Below are positions 41,231 through 51,049 of a DNA stretch of 64,000 nucleotides, in pieces (the first letter of the stretch is position 1; the number at the start of each line of letters is the position of its first letter). The position numbers and the translations under genes are program-made. The DNA is from Polaromonas sp. (GTDB lineage Bacteria; Pseudomonadota; Gammaproteobacteria; Burkholderiales; Burkholderiaceae_C): positions 24,569-88,568 of the forward strand of contig JANYGP010000036.1 of assembly GCA_025362315.1 (NCBI GenBank). Direction: 5' to 3'. The notes under the pieces were generated by a model, which did no database searches, was not told the origin of the DNA, and worked only from the letters and a program-made list of their open reading frames with translations.

Positions 41231-41911
41231 ATGGACATTGCCAACCTGATTCAAACCGTCGCCATTTACGCCCTGCCGGTGCTGTTTGCCATCACGCTGC
41301 ATGAAGCAGCCCATGGCTATGTCGCCCGTTATTTTGGGGACAACACTGCCTGGTTGCTGGGCCGCGTGACGCTCAACCCGCTCAAGCACATCGACCCGAT
41401 CGGCACCATCGTGATGCCTGCCATGATGTATCTGGCCACTTTTGCAATACCGGGCGGGCCTTTTATTCTGGGGTATGCCAAGCCAGTGCCTGTGCGTTTT
41501 GACAAACTGAAAAATCCCAAGCGCGACATGATCTGGGTGGCGCTTGCCGGGCCTGGCGTCAACTTTATTCAGGCACTGATATGGGCAGTGCTGTTTGTGG
41601 TGTTTGACAAAACCGATGCAGTGGACAGCTTCTTTGTGCTGATGGCCAAAGCGGGCATTGTGGTCAACCTGGCGCTGGCGGTGCTGAACCTGTTTCCGCT
41701 GCCGCCGCTGGACGGCGGTCGGGTGCTGGTTGGCCTGCTGCCCTGGCGTTATGGCCAGTATGTGGCGCGCATTGAACCCTTCGGCTTTTTTATTGTGCTG
41801 GGGCTGATTGTGTTCAAGGTGTTTGGCCCGCTATGGATGGAGCCCATGATGGCGCTGTCTTTTCGGATGGTCAACTCCCTTATCACTCCGCTGGCCATGA
41901 TTTTGAGATAA
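41231..41911 (+). CDS. Site-2 (M50) membrane metalloprotease-like protein
   Basis: The 226-residue protein has the zinc motif HEAAH (in ITLHEAAHGYVARYFG) and the second ligand region NLFPLPPLDGGRVL, which holds the Asp ligand. Six or so hydrophobic segments surround them. It lacks the PDZ of RseP, as in the small YwhC-type family. It is located between the YciO-like gene and trpS. Confidence 0.9.
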   Translation: MDIANLIQTVAIYALPVLFAITLHEAAHGYVARYFGDNTAWLLGRVTLNPLKHIDPIGTIVMPAMMYLATFAIPGGPFILGYAKPVPVRFDKLKNPKRDMIWVALAGPGVNFIQALIWAVLFVVFDKTDAVDSFFVLMAKAGIVVNLALAVLNLFPLPPLDGGRVLVGLLPWRYGQYVARIEPFGFFIVLGLIVFKVFGPLWMEPMMALSFRMVNSLITPLAMILR

Positions 41912-41924
41912 CTTTTTACCCACC

Positions 41925-43145
41925 ATGGAACACGCTGCCAAACAACGCTTTTTAACCGGCATCACCACTTCAGGCACGCCGCATCTGGGCAACTATGTTG
42001 GCTCAATCCGGCCATCCGTGGCGGCCAGTCAGGGCGCCAATGCAGAAAGCTTTTATTTTCTGGCGGACTACCATGCACTGATCAAGACAGGTGAGCCCGC
42101 GCGCATCCAGCAGTCCACGCTCGAGATTGCCGCCAGCTGGCTGGCCGCCGGGCTGGACCCGGAGCGGGTGATTTTTTACCGCCAGTCAGACATTGCGCAA
42201 ATCCCGGAGCTCACCTGGTTACTGACCTGCGTGCTGGGCAAGGGTGTGCTGAACAGAGCCCATGCCTACAAGTCACAGGTGGACAAAAACACCAGCAGCG
42301 GCGCCGAGCCTGATGCAGACATCACCGCTGGGCTTTTCATGTACCCGGTGCTGATGGGCGCTGATATTTTGATGTTCAAGGCAAACCAGGTGCCGGTGGG
42401 GCGCGACCAGATTCAGCACATCGAGATGGCACGCGACATGGCCAAGGCATTCAACCATCTGTATGGCGATTTGCTGGTGTTGCCAGAGGCCTTGATTGAA
42501 GAGTCTGTCGCCACACTTCCAGGCCTGGATGGCCGCAAGATGAGCAAGAGTTATGACAACACCATCCCGCTTTTTGCCAGCCGTGAGCAACTGAAAAAAC
42601 TGATTGCCGGCATCGTGACCGACTCCAGCGGGCCGGGCGTTGCCAAGCAGACTGAAGGCTCAGCTGTTTTTCAAATCTACCAGGCATTTGCGAGTTCAGA
42701 TGAAACCGAAGCCATGCGGCGCGCTTATGCAGATGGCATCTCCTGGGGCGACGCCAAAAACAGCCTGTTTGAGCGGATTGACCGTGACGTTGCGCCCATG
42801 CGCGTCACCTACCAGGCGCTGATGGCGCAACCAGAAAAAATCGAAGCCATTTTGCAAGCTGGTGCCAGCAAAGCGACTGCCTGTTCAATGCCGTTCATGC
42901 ACCAATTGAGGCATGCTGTGGGCTTGCGTCCGCTGGCCGCAGCGCAAGCATTGACACCGGCATCCAGAAAAATGAAATCCGACTCGCCGAGCTTCAAGCA
43001 GTACCGTGACAAAGACGGCATGTTTTACTTCAAGTTTATTGGTGCAGACGGACAATTGCTTGTGCAAAGCGACGGCTACACTTCGCACCAGGAGGCTGCC
43101 AAAGCCATGAAATTGCTGAAAAACGGGAACATTGCCAGCCGCTGA
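41925..43145 (+). CDS. trpS: Tryptophanyl-tRNA synthetase
   Basis: The class I synthetase has the HIGH-like TSGTPHLGNYVG and the KMSKS loop GRKMSKSYDN. The 406 residues exceed the usual about 335 by a C-terminal extension (about 330-406; SFKQYRDKDGMFYFKFIGADG) seen in the betaproteobacterial long form. It charges tRNA-Trp. Confidence 0.94.
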   Translation: MEHAAKQRFLTGITTSGTPHLGNYVGSIRPSVAASQGANAESFYFLADYHALIKTGEPARIQQSTLEIAASWLAAGLDPERVIFYRQSDIAQIPELTWLLTCVLGKGVLNRAHAYKSQVDKNTSSGAEPDADITAGLFMYPVLMGADILMFKANQVPVGRDQIQHIEMARDMAKAFNHLYGDLLVLPEALIEESVATLPGLDGRKMSKSYDNTIPLFASREQLKKLIAGIVTDSSGPGVAKQTEGSAVFQIYQAFASSDETEAMRRAYADGISWGDAKNSLFERIDRDVAPMRVTYQALMAQPEKIEAILQAGASKATACSMPFMHQLRHAVGLRPLAAAQALTPASRKMKSDSPSFKQYRDKDGMFYFKFIGADGQLLVQSDGYTSHQEAAKAMKLLKNGNIASR

Positions 43146-43416
43146 TTGCCGATTTTTTTTGTTTGAACTTGTGTGTCGGGATTCATAAACCTGTAAGCTT
43201 AAGTTGCAACAAAAAACGAATCAGCAGTTGAAGTTAAAGCATTTGCATGAACAGGGAATGTCCATTTAATAAAAATGATTGAACGTATTGTTGGCGCATG
43301 AACTCAGACATGCAAATTAATCTACATTTTCGTAATTAATTTGGCTAATTTCTTGACTTCAAAGCGGTTATGCTTGATTTCCAGAAAAAAAATTGATCGG
43401 TTTGAGGCTGAAATTA
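43146..43416. other. AT-rich intergenic region before the response regulator
   Basis: About 270 bp with lower GC than its surroundings. After trpS there is only a T-run, without an obvious stem. TTGACT (43353-43358) resembles a -35 box, but no -10 lies at proper spacing. No gene is recognised. Confidence 0.4.
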
Positions 43417-44007
43417 ATGGTTATTTTTGTAGTTGACGATCATCCCCTGATGCGCGAAGCCATCTCCATGCTGGCCCGCAGGTTGAGTCCAAATGCGGTT
43501 GTAGTTGAGCTTGGGCGCATAGCAGTTATTGCTGCTGCAGTTGAAAAACATGGCACTCCGCAATTGATTTGCCTTGACCTGAAACTGCCAGACACACATG
43601 GCGTTTCTGGCATCAGGGAGCTCAAGAAAACCTATCCTGAGGTACCAGTGCTGGTGTTGACGGCCTCACCTGCCAGTGACTACGAAGATCTGGCAATGGA
43701 AGCCGGCGCTGATGCTTTTGTTGAAAAATCAGCCGGGGCCACTGAAATCACCAACATGCTGAAGGCATTTTTAACGCCTGAAGTTGATGTTGACGCGGAC
43801 ACGCCCACTGCGATTGGAAAACTTTCAAAACGCCAAAAGCAGCTCCTTATCCTGCTCGACAAAGGTTTGAGCAACCGGGATATAGCTGAAAATCTCCAAA
43901 TCAGCGAGCACACTGTCAAGGTACACTTGTGGCGACTGTTCCGAAGGTTAAATGTAAAAAGTCGTTCCCAAGCCAGCCATCTGGCACGGACTCAAGGGCT
44001 TTTGTAG
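43417..44007 (+). CDS. NarL/FixJ-family response regulator
   Basis: The 196-residue two-domain regulator has receiver residues Asp-Asp (VVDDHPLMREA), the phospho-accepting Asp in ICLDLKLPD and the Lys in FVEKSAG. A LuxR-type helix-turn-helix follows (LSKRQKQLLILLDKGLSNRDIAENLQISEHTVKVH). ATG 43417 is preferred over a TTG at 43393. It converges with the histidine-kinase gene, its likely partner. Confidence 0.9.
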   Translation: MVIFVVDDHPLMREAISMLARRLSPNAVVVELGRIAVIAAAVEKHGTPQLICLDLKLPDTHGVSGIRELKKTYPEVPVLVLTASPASDYEDLAMEAGADAFVEKSAGATEITNMLKAFLTPEVDVDADTPTAIGKLSKRQKQLLILLDKGLSNRDIAENLQISEHTVKVHLWRLFRRLNVKSRSQASHLARTQGLL

Positions 44008-44053
44008 CCAGCAATTTCGACACCAAAAGTAATTGCCACCGGGGCTTTTGTGA

Positions 44054-45493
44054 TCAAAAGCTTTTAAGAACAATTTCCTGCTCAATTCGAAAAACACTGC
44101 CCCGTCCTGGCCGGGAATGCATTTGCAGGCTGCATCCCAAAACCTGACTCAGGCGTTTGGCAATTGTCAGACCCAGACCAAATCCCTCTTCAGTCCCCTG
44201 ACGTGGAATCCGGTAAAACTCATTGAATATGGCGTCCTGGTATTTGGAATCAACACCAATGCCGGTGTCCCAAACTTCAATGCGCCAGTGACCCGCACTT
44301 TGCCGCAATGCCAGCAACACACCGCCTCGCTGGGTGTTTCTCAGCGCATTTGAAATCAGGTTTCCAAGCAGGCGTTTCAGCAGCACCGGGTCTGATACCG
44401 CATGTGTGCCGGCTATTCCTGTGTACAGCCTCAGCTTCAAAAAATTTTCTTGTGCAATAGGCGTGTATTGATCTCTCAAATCAACCAGCAGTTCATTCAA
44501 ATCAACTTGCTGCCAGTTGACTTGCGGTGTGTCTGCATTGAGACCTCAAAAATCAAACAGTGAATCAAACAATTCATTGACTGCACGGGTGCAGCGCACG
44601 ATTTGAGGTGCCACCTGCGTTGCCAACTGCGGCTCATCTGCAAGCCAGCTTGCGTAAAGATTCAGGGCATGTACGGGCTGCCTTAAATCATGTGCAGCAC
44701 TGGCTATAAAACGGTTTTTATTTTCAATAGCTTCAAGCGCTGCCGTACTTTTGGCAGTCAATGTTTGGATCAGCTGACTGTTGTCAAATTGAAGTTGCAG
44801 GCTTTTGAACTGCAACTCATGAAAATGAATCGCAAAATATCTGAGCATGACGTGAAACATTGCCACCAGCACAATCAGGCTCACGCTGTCGCTCGTAGAT
44901 GGTAAAAACCCCGTTGTCAACAAATAATATATGAACACGCCAAGAGTCGTACCCATCAGCGAGTTGGAAAACGCGAAATAACATTTCAGGCGCGAAGCAT
45001 AGGAATAAACGGTAAAGCAGGAGACGCCAATCAGGATAAGGCCGCAGACAAATTGCTCAAAGACCACGGCATTTCCAACAAAAAGAAAGCTTGACGCGCC
45101 CCAAAGCACACCACTTGAAACCCATAAAAAATCGTATCGGGCCAGAAAATTGCGTAAAGGCAATCCGCTGACTCCAGACATTAATTTTTGATACCGAACG
45201 GCTGCGAGATACCGGCCTGCGTTCACGACATTGAACAGCACCAGCCAGCTCAACAACCAGATCACCGGCGCAGATCTGTACACCATACTGGCCATGATCC
45301 ATGACACTGCACACGATGTCAGCATAGATTGCTTGGTGTAACGCATAAAGCTTTGAACAAGCTGCATGTCAACCCAATCCGCACGCTTCAGACCGTCAAT
45401 CAACAGCGGGGCAGATTCAGACTCTTGGGGGGTAAGTGCTGTCAAACTGAAAGCCTTGATGTTTGTATCAGTACAAAACAAAATCGGACACAT
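44054..45493 (-). pseudogene. Membrane histidine kinase interrupted by in-frame TGA
   Basis: Residues 1-315 (45493-44549) include six or so hydrophobic segments and a HisKA box (NKNRFIASAAHDLRQPVHAL, His near residue 270). They stop at TGA 44548-44546 after LFDSLFDF. The same frame goes on GLNADTPQVNWQQVDL and through the whole HATPase domain (GNLISNALRN, WDTGIGVD, GFGLGLTIAKRL) to 44054. Relatives have LFDLSRLDAG here, so the TGA replaces a serine. The first kinase half lacks ATP-binding ability unless the TGA is read through. The start may be internal (45367, [10 protein letters not shown]). Confidence 0.85.
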
Positions 45494-45499
45494 GACGCG

Positions 45500-45588
<89 letters not shown>

Positions 45589-45620
45589 GCTCGATAATTG
45601 ATTCTAACCGAGCACTTCTT

Positions 45621-46931
<1,311 letters not shown>

Positions 46932-46955
46932 TCAGGGCAGGTTGTTTGGGCAAAC

Positions 46956-47939
46956 TCAAGCCAGTGTGGCTGGATCAATGTTGGCACCACAGATGATCAT
47001 GCAGACATTTTCGCCTGCTTTTGGCTTGTAAGCGCCAGTCTGCAGCGCGGCCAGTGGCAAGGCAGCCGCAGGCTCAACCGCCAGTTTGAGTTCCCTCCAC
47101 AGCCACAACTGCGCGGCGGCAATGGCATCGTCATGCAAAAGCAGCGCATCGCACGCGTGAGCCTGCGTGATGTCCCAGGCCAGACCGCCGATGCGTTTGG
47201 CCCCCAATGAATCTGCTGCAATGCCGCCCACCGTCACATCGACAGCCTGCCCGGCAAGCCTGGCGTTAAAAAGTGTGGGTGCCAGTTCGGGCTCGAGCGC
47301 CACAACGCGGCTTCGCCGTTCAAACCATGCAGCCACGCCGCCGATCAGTCCGCCGCCGCCAACACTGGCCAGCACACTGTCCGGCAGACCACCCCGCGCT
47401 TCAATCTCCAGGGCCAGCGTGCCAGCGCCAATCAACACCTCGCTCTGGTCATAGGCGTGGGCCAGCAGCGCGCCGGTTTGCTGCTGGCGCGCCACACAGG
47501 CGCTGAATGCATCGGCGTAGGCTTTGCCCGCAACAACAACCTGTGCGCCCAGGGCAGCCAGCCGTGCGCGCTTGGCGGGGCTGGACACTTCGGGCACAAA
47601 CACCTCACAGCGCACGCCAAGTTCTTGTGCAGCAGATGCCGCAGCAATCCCTGCGTTACCACCTGAAGCTATCACCACACCGCTGGCGGGGATCGGGTTG
47701 GACAGCAGCCGGTTGAGCATGCCGCGCGCCTTGAAACTGCCGCCAGTCTGCAAATGCTCCAGCTTGAGCCAGACTTCAGCGCAACGGACTCCCAGGGCTT
47801 TGCCCGGCAGTTTCCAGAGCGGTGTCTGCCGGATGAAGTGGCTGTGGCTTTGCACGAATGTGGCCTGACAGGCCTGAATGCTGGCGCGATTGATGGGTAG
47901 CAAAAAAGGCTTTCTGATTGATTTTCGGGCACGAAACAT
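46956..47939 (-). CDS. Threonine dehydratase-like PLP enzyme
   Basis: The 327-residue fold-type II PLP enzyme has the Schiff-base lysine in LQTGGSFKARGMLNRLL, the asparagine/glycine substrate loop ASGGNAGIAAASAAQELG and the tetraglycine PLP phosphate loop SVGGGGLIGG. It most likely deaminates serine or threonine. ATG 47939 (MFRARKSIRKP) is chosen; the frame extends further upstream into repeat copy J, which is not family sequence. Confidence 0.82.
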   Translation of the reverse strand: MFRARKSIRKPFLLPINRASIQACQATFVQSHSHFIRQTPLWKLPGKALGVRCAEVWLKLEHLQTGGSFKARGMLNRLLSNPIPASGVVIASGGNAGIAAASAAQELGVRCEVFVPEVSSPAKRARLAALGAQVVVAGKAYADAFSACVARQQQTGALLAHAYDQSEVLIGAGTLALEIEARGGLPDSVLASVGGGGLIGGVAAWFERRSRVVALEPELAPTLFNARLAGQAVDVTVGGIAADSLGAKRIGGLAWDITQAHACDALLLHDDAIAAAQLWLWRELKLAVEPAAALPLAALQTGAYKPKAGENVCMIICGANIDPATLA

Positions 47940-47942
47940 GGC

Positions 47943-47989
47943 TCTAGCGCACATAATATCTGCGCTGGCAGCTACTAAATGAATAGCAT
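47943..47989 (+). repeat. Dispersed palindromic repeat, copy J
   Basis: CTAGCGCACATAATATCTGCGCTGGCAGCTACTAAATGAATAGCAT, just upstream of the dehydratase start and 9 bp before the end of ispH. Confidence 0.75.
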
Positions 47990-47997
47990 ACAGTGTT

Positions 47998-48978
47998 TCA
48001 AGCCTGCTGGTGCAGCTTGCTGAGCCCCGCACTCAGCTCGCCCTGCGCGTCCAGCTTCAATCCCTTGGGCAGCGGGAACTTGATGGTCTCTTCAATGCCG
48101 TCCATCTTGCGAACAGACACTGCGCCCAGTGCCTTGATGCGGTCAATGACCTGTTTGACCAGAATTTCAGGAGCCGATGCACCGGCCGTCAGACCTACTT
48201 TGGCCTTGCCTTCAAACCAGCTTTCCTGCAGTTCGCTGGCGTCGTCAACCATGTAGGCTTCAGTGCCCAGCTTGTTGGCCAGCTCGGCCAGACGGTTGCT
48301 GTTAGAGCTTGTCGGGCTGCCCACCACAATCAATATGTCGACCTGTGAGCTCATCACCTTGACGGCATCCTGCCGGTTTTGCGTGGCGTAGCAGATGTCC
48401 TGCATTTTCGGGCTGCGCACCAGCGGGAAACGCGCCTTGACAGCAGCTGTGATCTCGGCAGCATCGTCAACACTGAGCGTGGTTTGCGTCACCACAGCCA
48501 GCAGCTGCGTCTGAGTTGGCGATATGTTGCCTACGTCTGCCACGTCTTCCACCAGATGAATACCGTACTCAAGCTGGCCCATGGTGCCCTCCACTTCAGG
48601 GTGGCCCTTGTGGCCAATCATGATGAACTCGTAGCCTTCCTTGTTCAGCTTGGCGACTTCGACATGGACTTTGGTCACCAGCGGGCAAGTGGCATCAAAT
48701 ATCTGAAACCCGCGGCGCTGCGCATCCTGCTGAATGGCCTTGCTGACGCCATGCGCGCTGAACACCAGCGTGGCCCCGGGTGGTACATCCGCCAGGTCTT
48801 CAATAAAAATGGCGCCTTTTTGTTTCAGGTCATTGACAACGTAGGTGTTGTGCACAATTTCATGGCGCACATAAATGGGCGCGCCGAATTTGGTCAGCGC
48901 ACGTTCAACGATTTCAATGGCGCGGTCAACACCGGCACAAAAGCCCCGGGGCTCGGCTAACAAAATGTTGACCCCCAT
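47998..48978 (-). CDS. ispH: 4-Hydroxy-3-methylbut-2-enyl diphosphate reductase
   Basis: The 326-residue iron-sulfur enzyme begins ILLAEPRGFCAGVDRAIEIVE, with cysteines near residues 15 and about 100 (DATCPLVTKVH) and in MQDICYATQNRQ, the 4Fe-4S ligands. SPTSSNSNRLAELA completes it. It makes IPP/DMAPP in the MEP pathway. ATG 48978 matches the family N-terminus; a GTG at 49074 overlapping the FKBP stop would add about 32 residues of low-complexity sequence (PPLGRSAPLDGSESHE). Confidence 0.93.
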   Translation of the reverse strand: MGVNILLAEPRGFCAGVDRAIEIVERALTKFGAPIYVRHEIVHNTYVVNDLKQKGAIFIEDLADVPPGATLVFSAHGVSKAIQQDAQRRGFQIFDATCPLVTKVHVEVAKLNKEGYEFIMIGHKGHPEVEGTMGQLEYGIHLVEDVADVGNISPTQTQLLAVVTQTTLSVDDAAEITAAVKARFPLVRSPKMQDICYATQNRQDAVKVMSSQVDILIVVGSPTSSNSNRLAELANKLGTEAYMVDDASELQESWFEGKAKVGLTAGASAPEILVKQVIDRIKALGAVSVRKMDGIEETIKFPLPKGLKLDAQGELSAGLSKLHQQA

Positions 48979-49070
48979 GCTTTCCACTTCGTGTGATTCG
49001 CTGCCATCCAAGGGGGCTGATCTTCCCAGGGGCGGCCCGTCGGCAGATCTTTTTTCTTCAGGACGCATGG

Positions 49071-49544
49071 TCACAAAACTCCAATGATGTGGACTTCAAA
49101 AGTCACAGCCTGACCGGCCAGCGGATGGTTGAAATCAAACTGCACAGCCTCTTGCGGGCTGCTTACCTGCACCACGGTGCCCGCATATTGTCCTGCTCCA
49201 TCGGGCGTGGGAAACTGCACCACATCGCCCGCCAGGTAAGCCGTCTGTGCACCGCCCAGGTCGTCCAGCAGCTTGCGCGCCACCCACTGGACCAGCTCGG
49301 CATTGCGCTCGCCAAATGCTGCGCCGTTTGCCAGCTCAAACGTGGTGTGGATGCCTTCCGGCAAGCCCAGCAAATGTTGCTCAATGGCCGGTGACAGCTG
49401 GCCTGTGCCCAGACTCAAAGTGGCGGGCTTGCCGCCAAAGGTGTTGATGACTTCAAAACCGTTGGGGCCGGACATGCGGTAGTGCAGGGTCAAAAAAGAC
49501 CCGGCTTGAACAACCGGTACCAAAGAAGATTCAGGAGCAGGCAT
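49071..49544 (-). CDS. FKBP-type peptidyl-prolyl isomerase (SlpA-like)
   Basis: The 157-residue protein matches SlpA/FkpB: FLTLHYRMSGPNG, LSLGTGQLSPAIEQHLLGLPEG and FDFNHPLAGQAVTFEVHI. It lies just upstream of ispH as in many proteobacteria (fkpB-ispH). It is divergent from radC, with a 114-bp region 49545-49658 holding their promoters and no other gene. Confidence 0.92.
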   Translation of the reverse strand: MPAPESSLVPVVQAGSFLTLHYRMSGPNGFEVINTFGGKPATLSLGTGQLSPAIEQHLLGLPEGIHTTFELANGAAFGERNAELVQWVARKLLDDLGGAQTAYLAGDVVQFPTPDGAGQYAGTVVQVSSPQEAVQFDFNHPLAGQAVTFEVHIIGVL

Positions 49545-49658
49545 AAACTTTCAGGGCAAATCGCCATTGCAGGTAGGTAAAGTTTAAATGGCGTGAAGGC
49601 AGCGAAGAAGTGTTTGTAAACTGCTCTTATTGTAGAAAGTTAGTGACCCACGCCAGAC

Positions 49659-50333
49659 ATGCTGCTAAAAGACCTGCCCCAAGATGCCCGCCCGCGTGAA
49701 AAGCTGCTGGCCCGTGGCCCCGGCGCGCTGAGCGACGCCGAGTTGCTGGCATTGCTGCTGCGCACCGGACTGCCAGGAAAAAACGCCTTGCAGATGGGGC
49801 AGGAACTGGTCACCACTTTTGGCGGCATGGCCGGGCTGCTCAATGCACCGGCCCAGGCGCTTGAAAAAATCAAGGGCCTGGGGCCTGCCAAACGTGCCGA
49901 GATCATGGCCGTCCTTGAACTTGCCAGGCGTGCACTGGCCAGCCAGTTGCAGGAAAAAACTGTGTTTGGCAATCCGCAAGCCATCCGCGAATATTTGCAG
50001 TTGCAGCTGGGCGGACGCGGGCATGAAGTTTTTGCAGTTTTGTTTCTGGACACCCAGCACCGCCTGATCGTGCTGGAAGAAATGTTCCGGGGCACCTTGA
50101 CCCAAACCAGCGTCTACCCACGCGAAGTTGTGGTGCGCGCCCTGGCCTTGAATGCGGCCCATGTGGTGCTGGCGCACAACCACCCAAGCGGCAAGGCTCA
50201 AGCGTCGCGTGCCGACGAAGCCATCACGCAAACCCTGAAAGCCGCTTTGGCCCTGGTGGATGTGAGGGTGCTGGACCATTTCATCGTGACAGCAACATCG
50301 AGCATGTCGATGGCTGAAATGGGGCTGATCTGA
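49659..50333 (+). CDS. radC: RadC-family JAMM-domain protein
   Basis: The 224-residue protein has an N-terminal helix-hairpin-helix-like part ([18 protein letters not shown]) and the C-terminal JAMM domain with metal motif [22 protein letters not shown]. The domain is deubiquitinase-like, but the bacterial function is unresolved and no DNA repair role is secure. It is followed by the Smr gene after 3 bp. Confidence 0.92.
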   Translation: MLLKDLPQDARPREKLLARGPGALSDAELLALLLRTGLPGKNALQMGQELVTTFGGMAGLLNAPAQALEKIKGLGPAKRAEIMAVLELARRALASQLQEKTVFGNPQAIREYLQLQLGGRGHEVFAVLFLDTQHRLIVLEEMFRGTLTQTSVYPREVVVRALALNAAHVVLAHNHPSGKAQASRADEAITQTLKAALALVDVRVLDHFIVTATSSMSMAEMGLI

Positions 50334-50336
50334 ATC

Positions 50337-50993
50337 ATGAAAGCCATTGCCATCAAGGACTTGAAAAGCCTCAAGGCCGTCAAGGCAGAAATGCTGGCGC
50401 GCGCCAAAAAAGTCAGGGAACAGGAAGCCGCCCGTCAGGCCGAGCTGGCCAAAGCCAAGGCCGAGCAGGAATTTTTTGCGCTGGCTGTGGGACCGATCAA
50501 GCCCCTGCCTGCCAAACACCGCCCAGGCCACCGCGCCAGCCTCGCCCGCACTGCCGCCGCGCCCATTGCGCTGCAGCACCAGATGGACGAGCAAGCCGTG
50601 ATGCGCGAGGCTTTGTCAGACGAATTTGATGTGGAAACGCTGCTGGACACCGACGACGCGCTGAGCTACCGACGCCCGGGCATTGGCACCGACGTGACCC
50701 GCAAACTGCGAATAGGCAACTGGAGCATTCAAGGTCAGGTGGACCTGCACGGCCTCCGGCGTGAAGAAGCGCGTGATGCGCTGGTTGACTTCATCAAGGA
50801 TGCCGCCCGCATGGGGTGGCGCTGCGTGCGCGTGGTGCACGGCAAGGGCCTGGGCTCGCTGGGCAAAACGCCTGTGCTCAAAGGCAAGGTGCAAAGCTGG
50901 CTGATCCAAAAGCAGGAAGTGTTGGCCTTTGTACAAGCCCGGCCTGCGCACGGCGGCGCTGGGGCGCTGGTGGTGTTGCTGGCGCAAAATTGA
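50337..50993 (+). CDS. Smr-domain protein
   Basis: The 218-residue protein has a coiled-coil N-terminus (KAEMLARAKKVREQEAARQAELAKAKAEQ) and a C-terminal Smr domain: QVDLHGLRREEARDALVDFI, VRVVHGKGLGS and VKSW-like KVQSWL. Smr domains are nucleases or RNA-binding modules; the E. coli relative SmrB acts in ribosome rescue. It is co-transcribed with radC. Confidence 0.9.
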   Translation: MKAIAIKDLKSLKAVKAEMLARAKKVREQEAARQAELAKAKAEQEFFALAVGPIKPLPAKHRPGHRASLARTAAAPIALQHQMDEQAVMREALSDEFDVETLLDTDDALSYRRPGIGTDVTRKLRIGNWSIQGQVDLHGLRREEARDALVDFIKDAARMGWRCVRVVHGKGLGSLGKTPVLKGKVQSWLIQKQEVLAFVQARPAHGGAGALVVLLAQN

Positions 50994-51000
50994 CATTGCT

Positions 51001-51042
51001 ACTTATTTTATAGCTGTTAGCGCATATTAAATTTGGGCTAGA
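51001..51042 (-). repeat. Dispersed palindromic repeat, copy K
   Basis: On the minus strand CTAGCCCAAATTTAATATGCGCTAACAGCTATAAAATAAGT, filling the 56-bp gap between the converging smr and gspF genes. Confidence 0.7.
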
Positions 51043-51049
51043 GACCTAT

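Noticed and set aside
43353..43374. TTGACT and TATGCT as a promoter for the response regulator
   Set aside because: The spacing is only 10 bp, too short for a sigma-70 promoter.
44054..44500. Separate small ATPase gene downstream of the kinase
   Set aside because: It is in the same frame as the kinase, begins only at a TTG inside conserved sequence and is the missing HATPase half.
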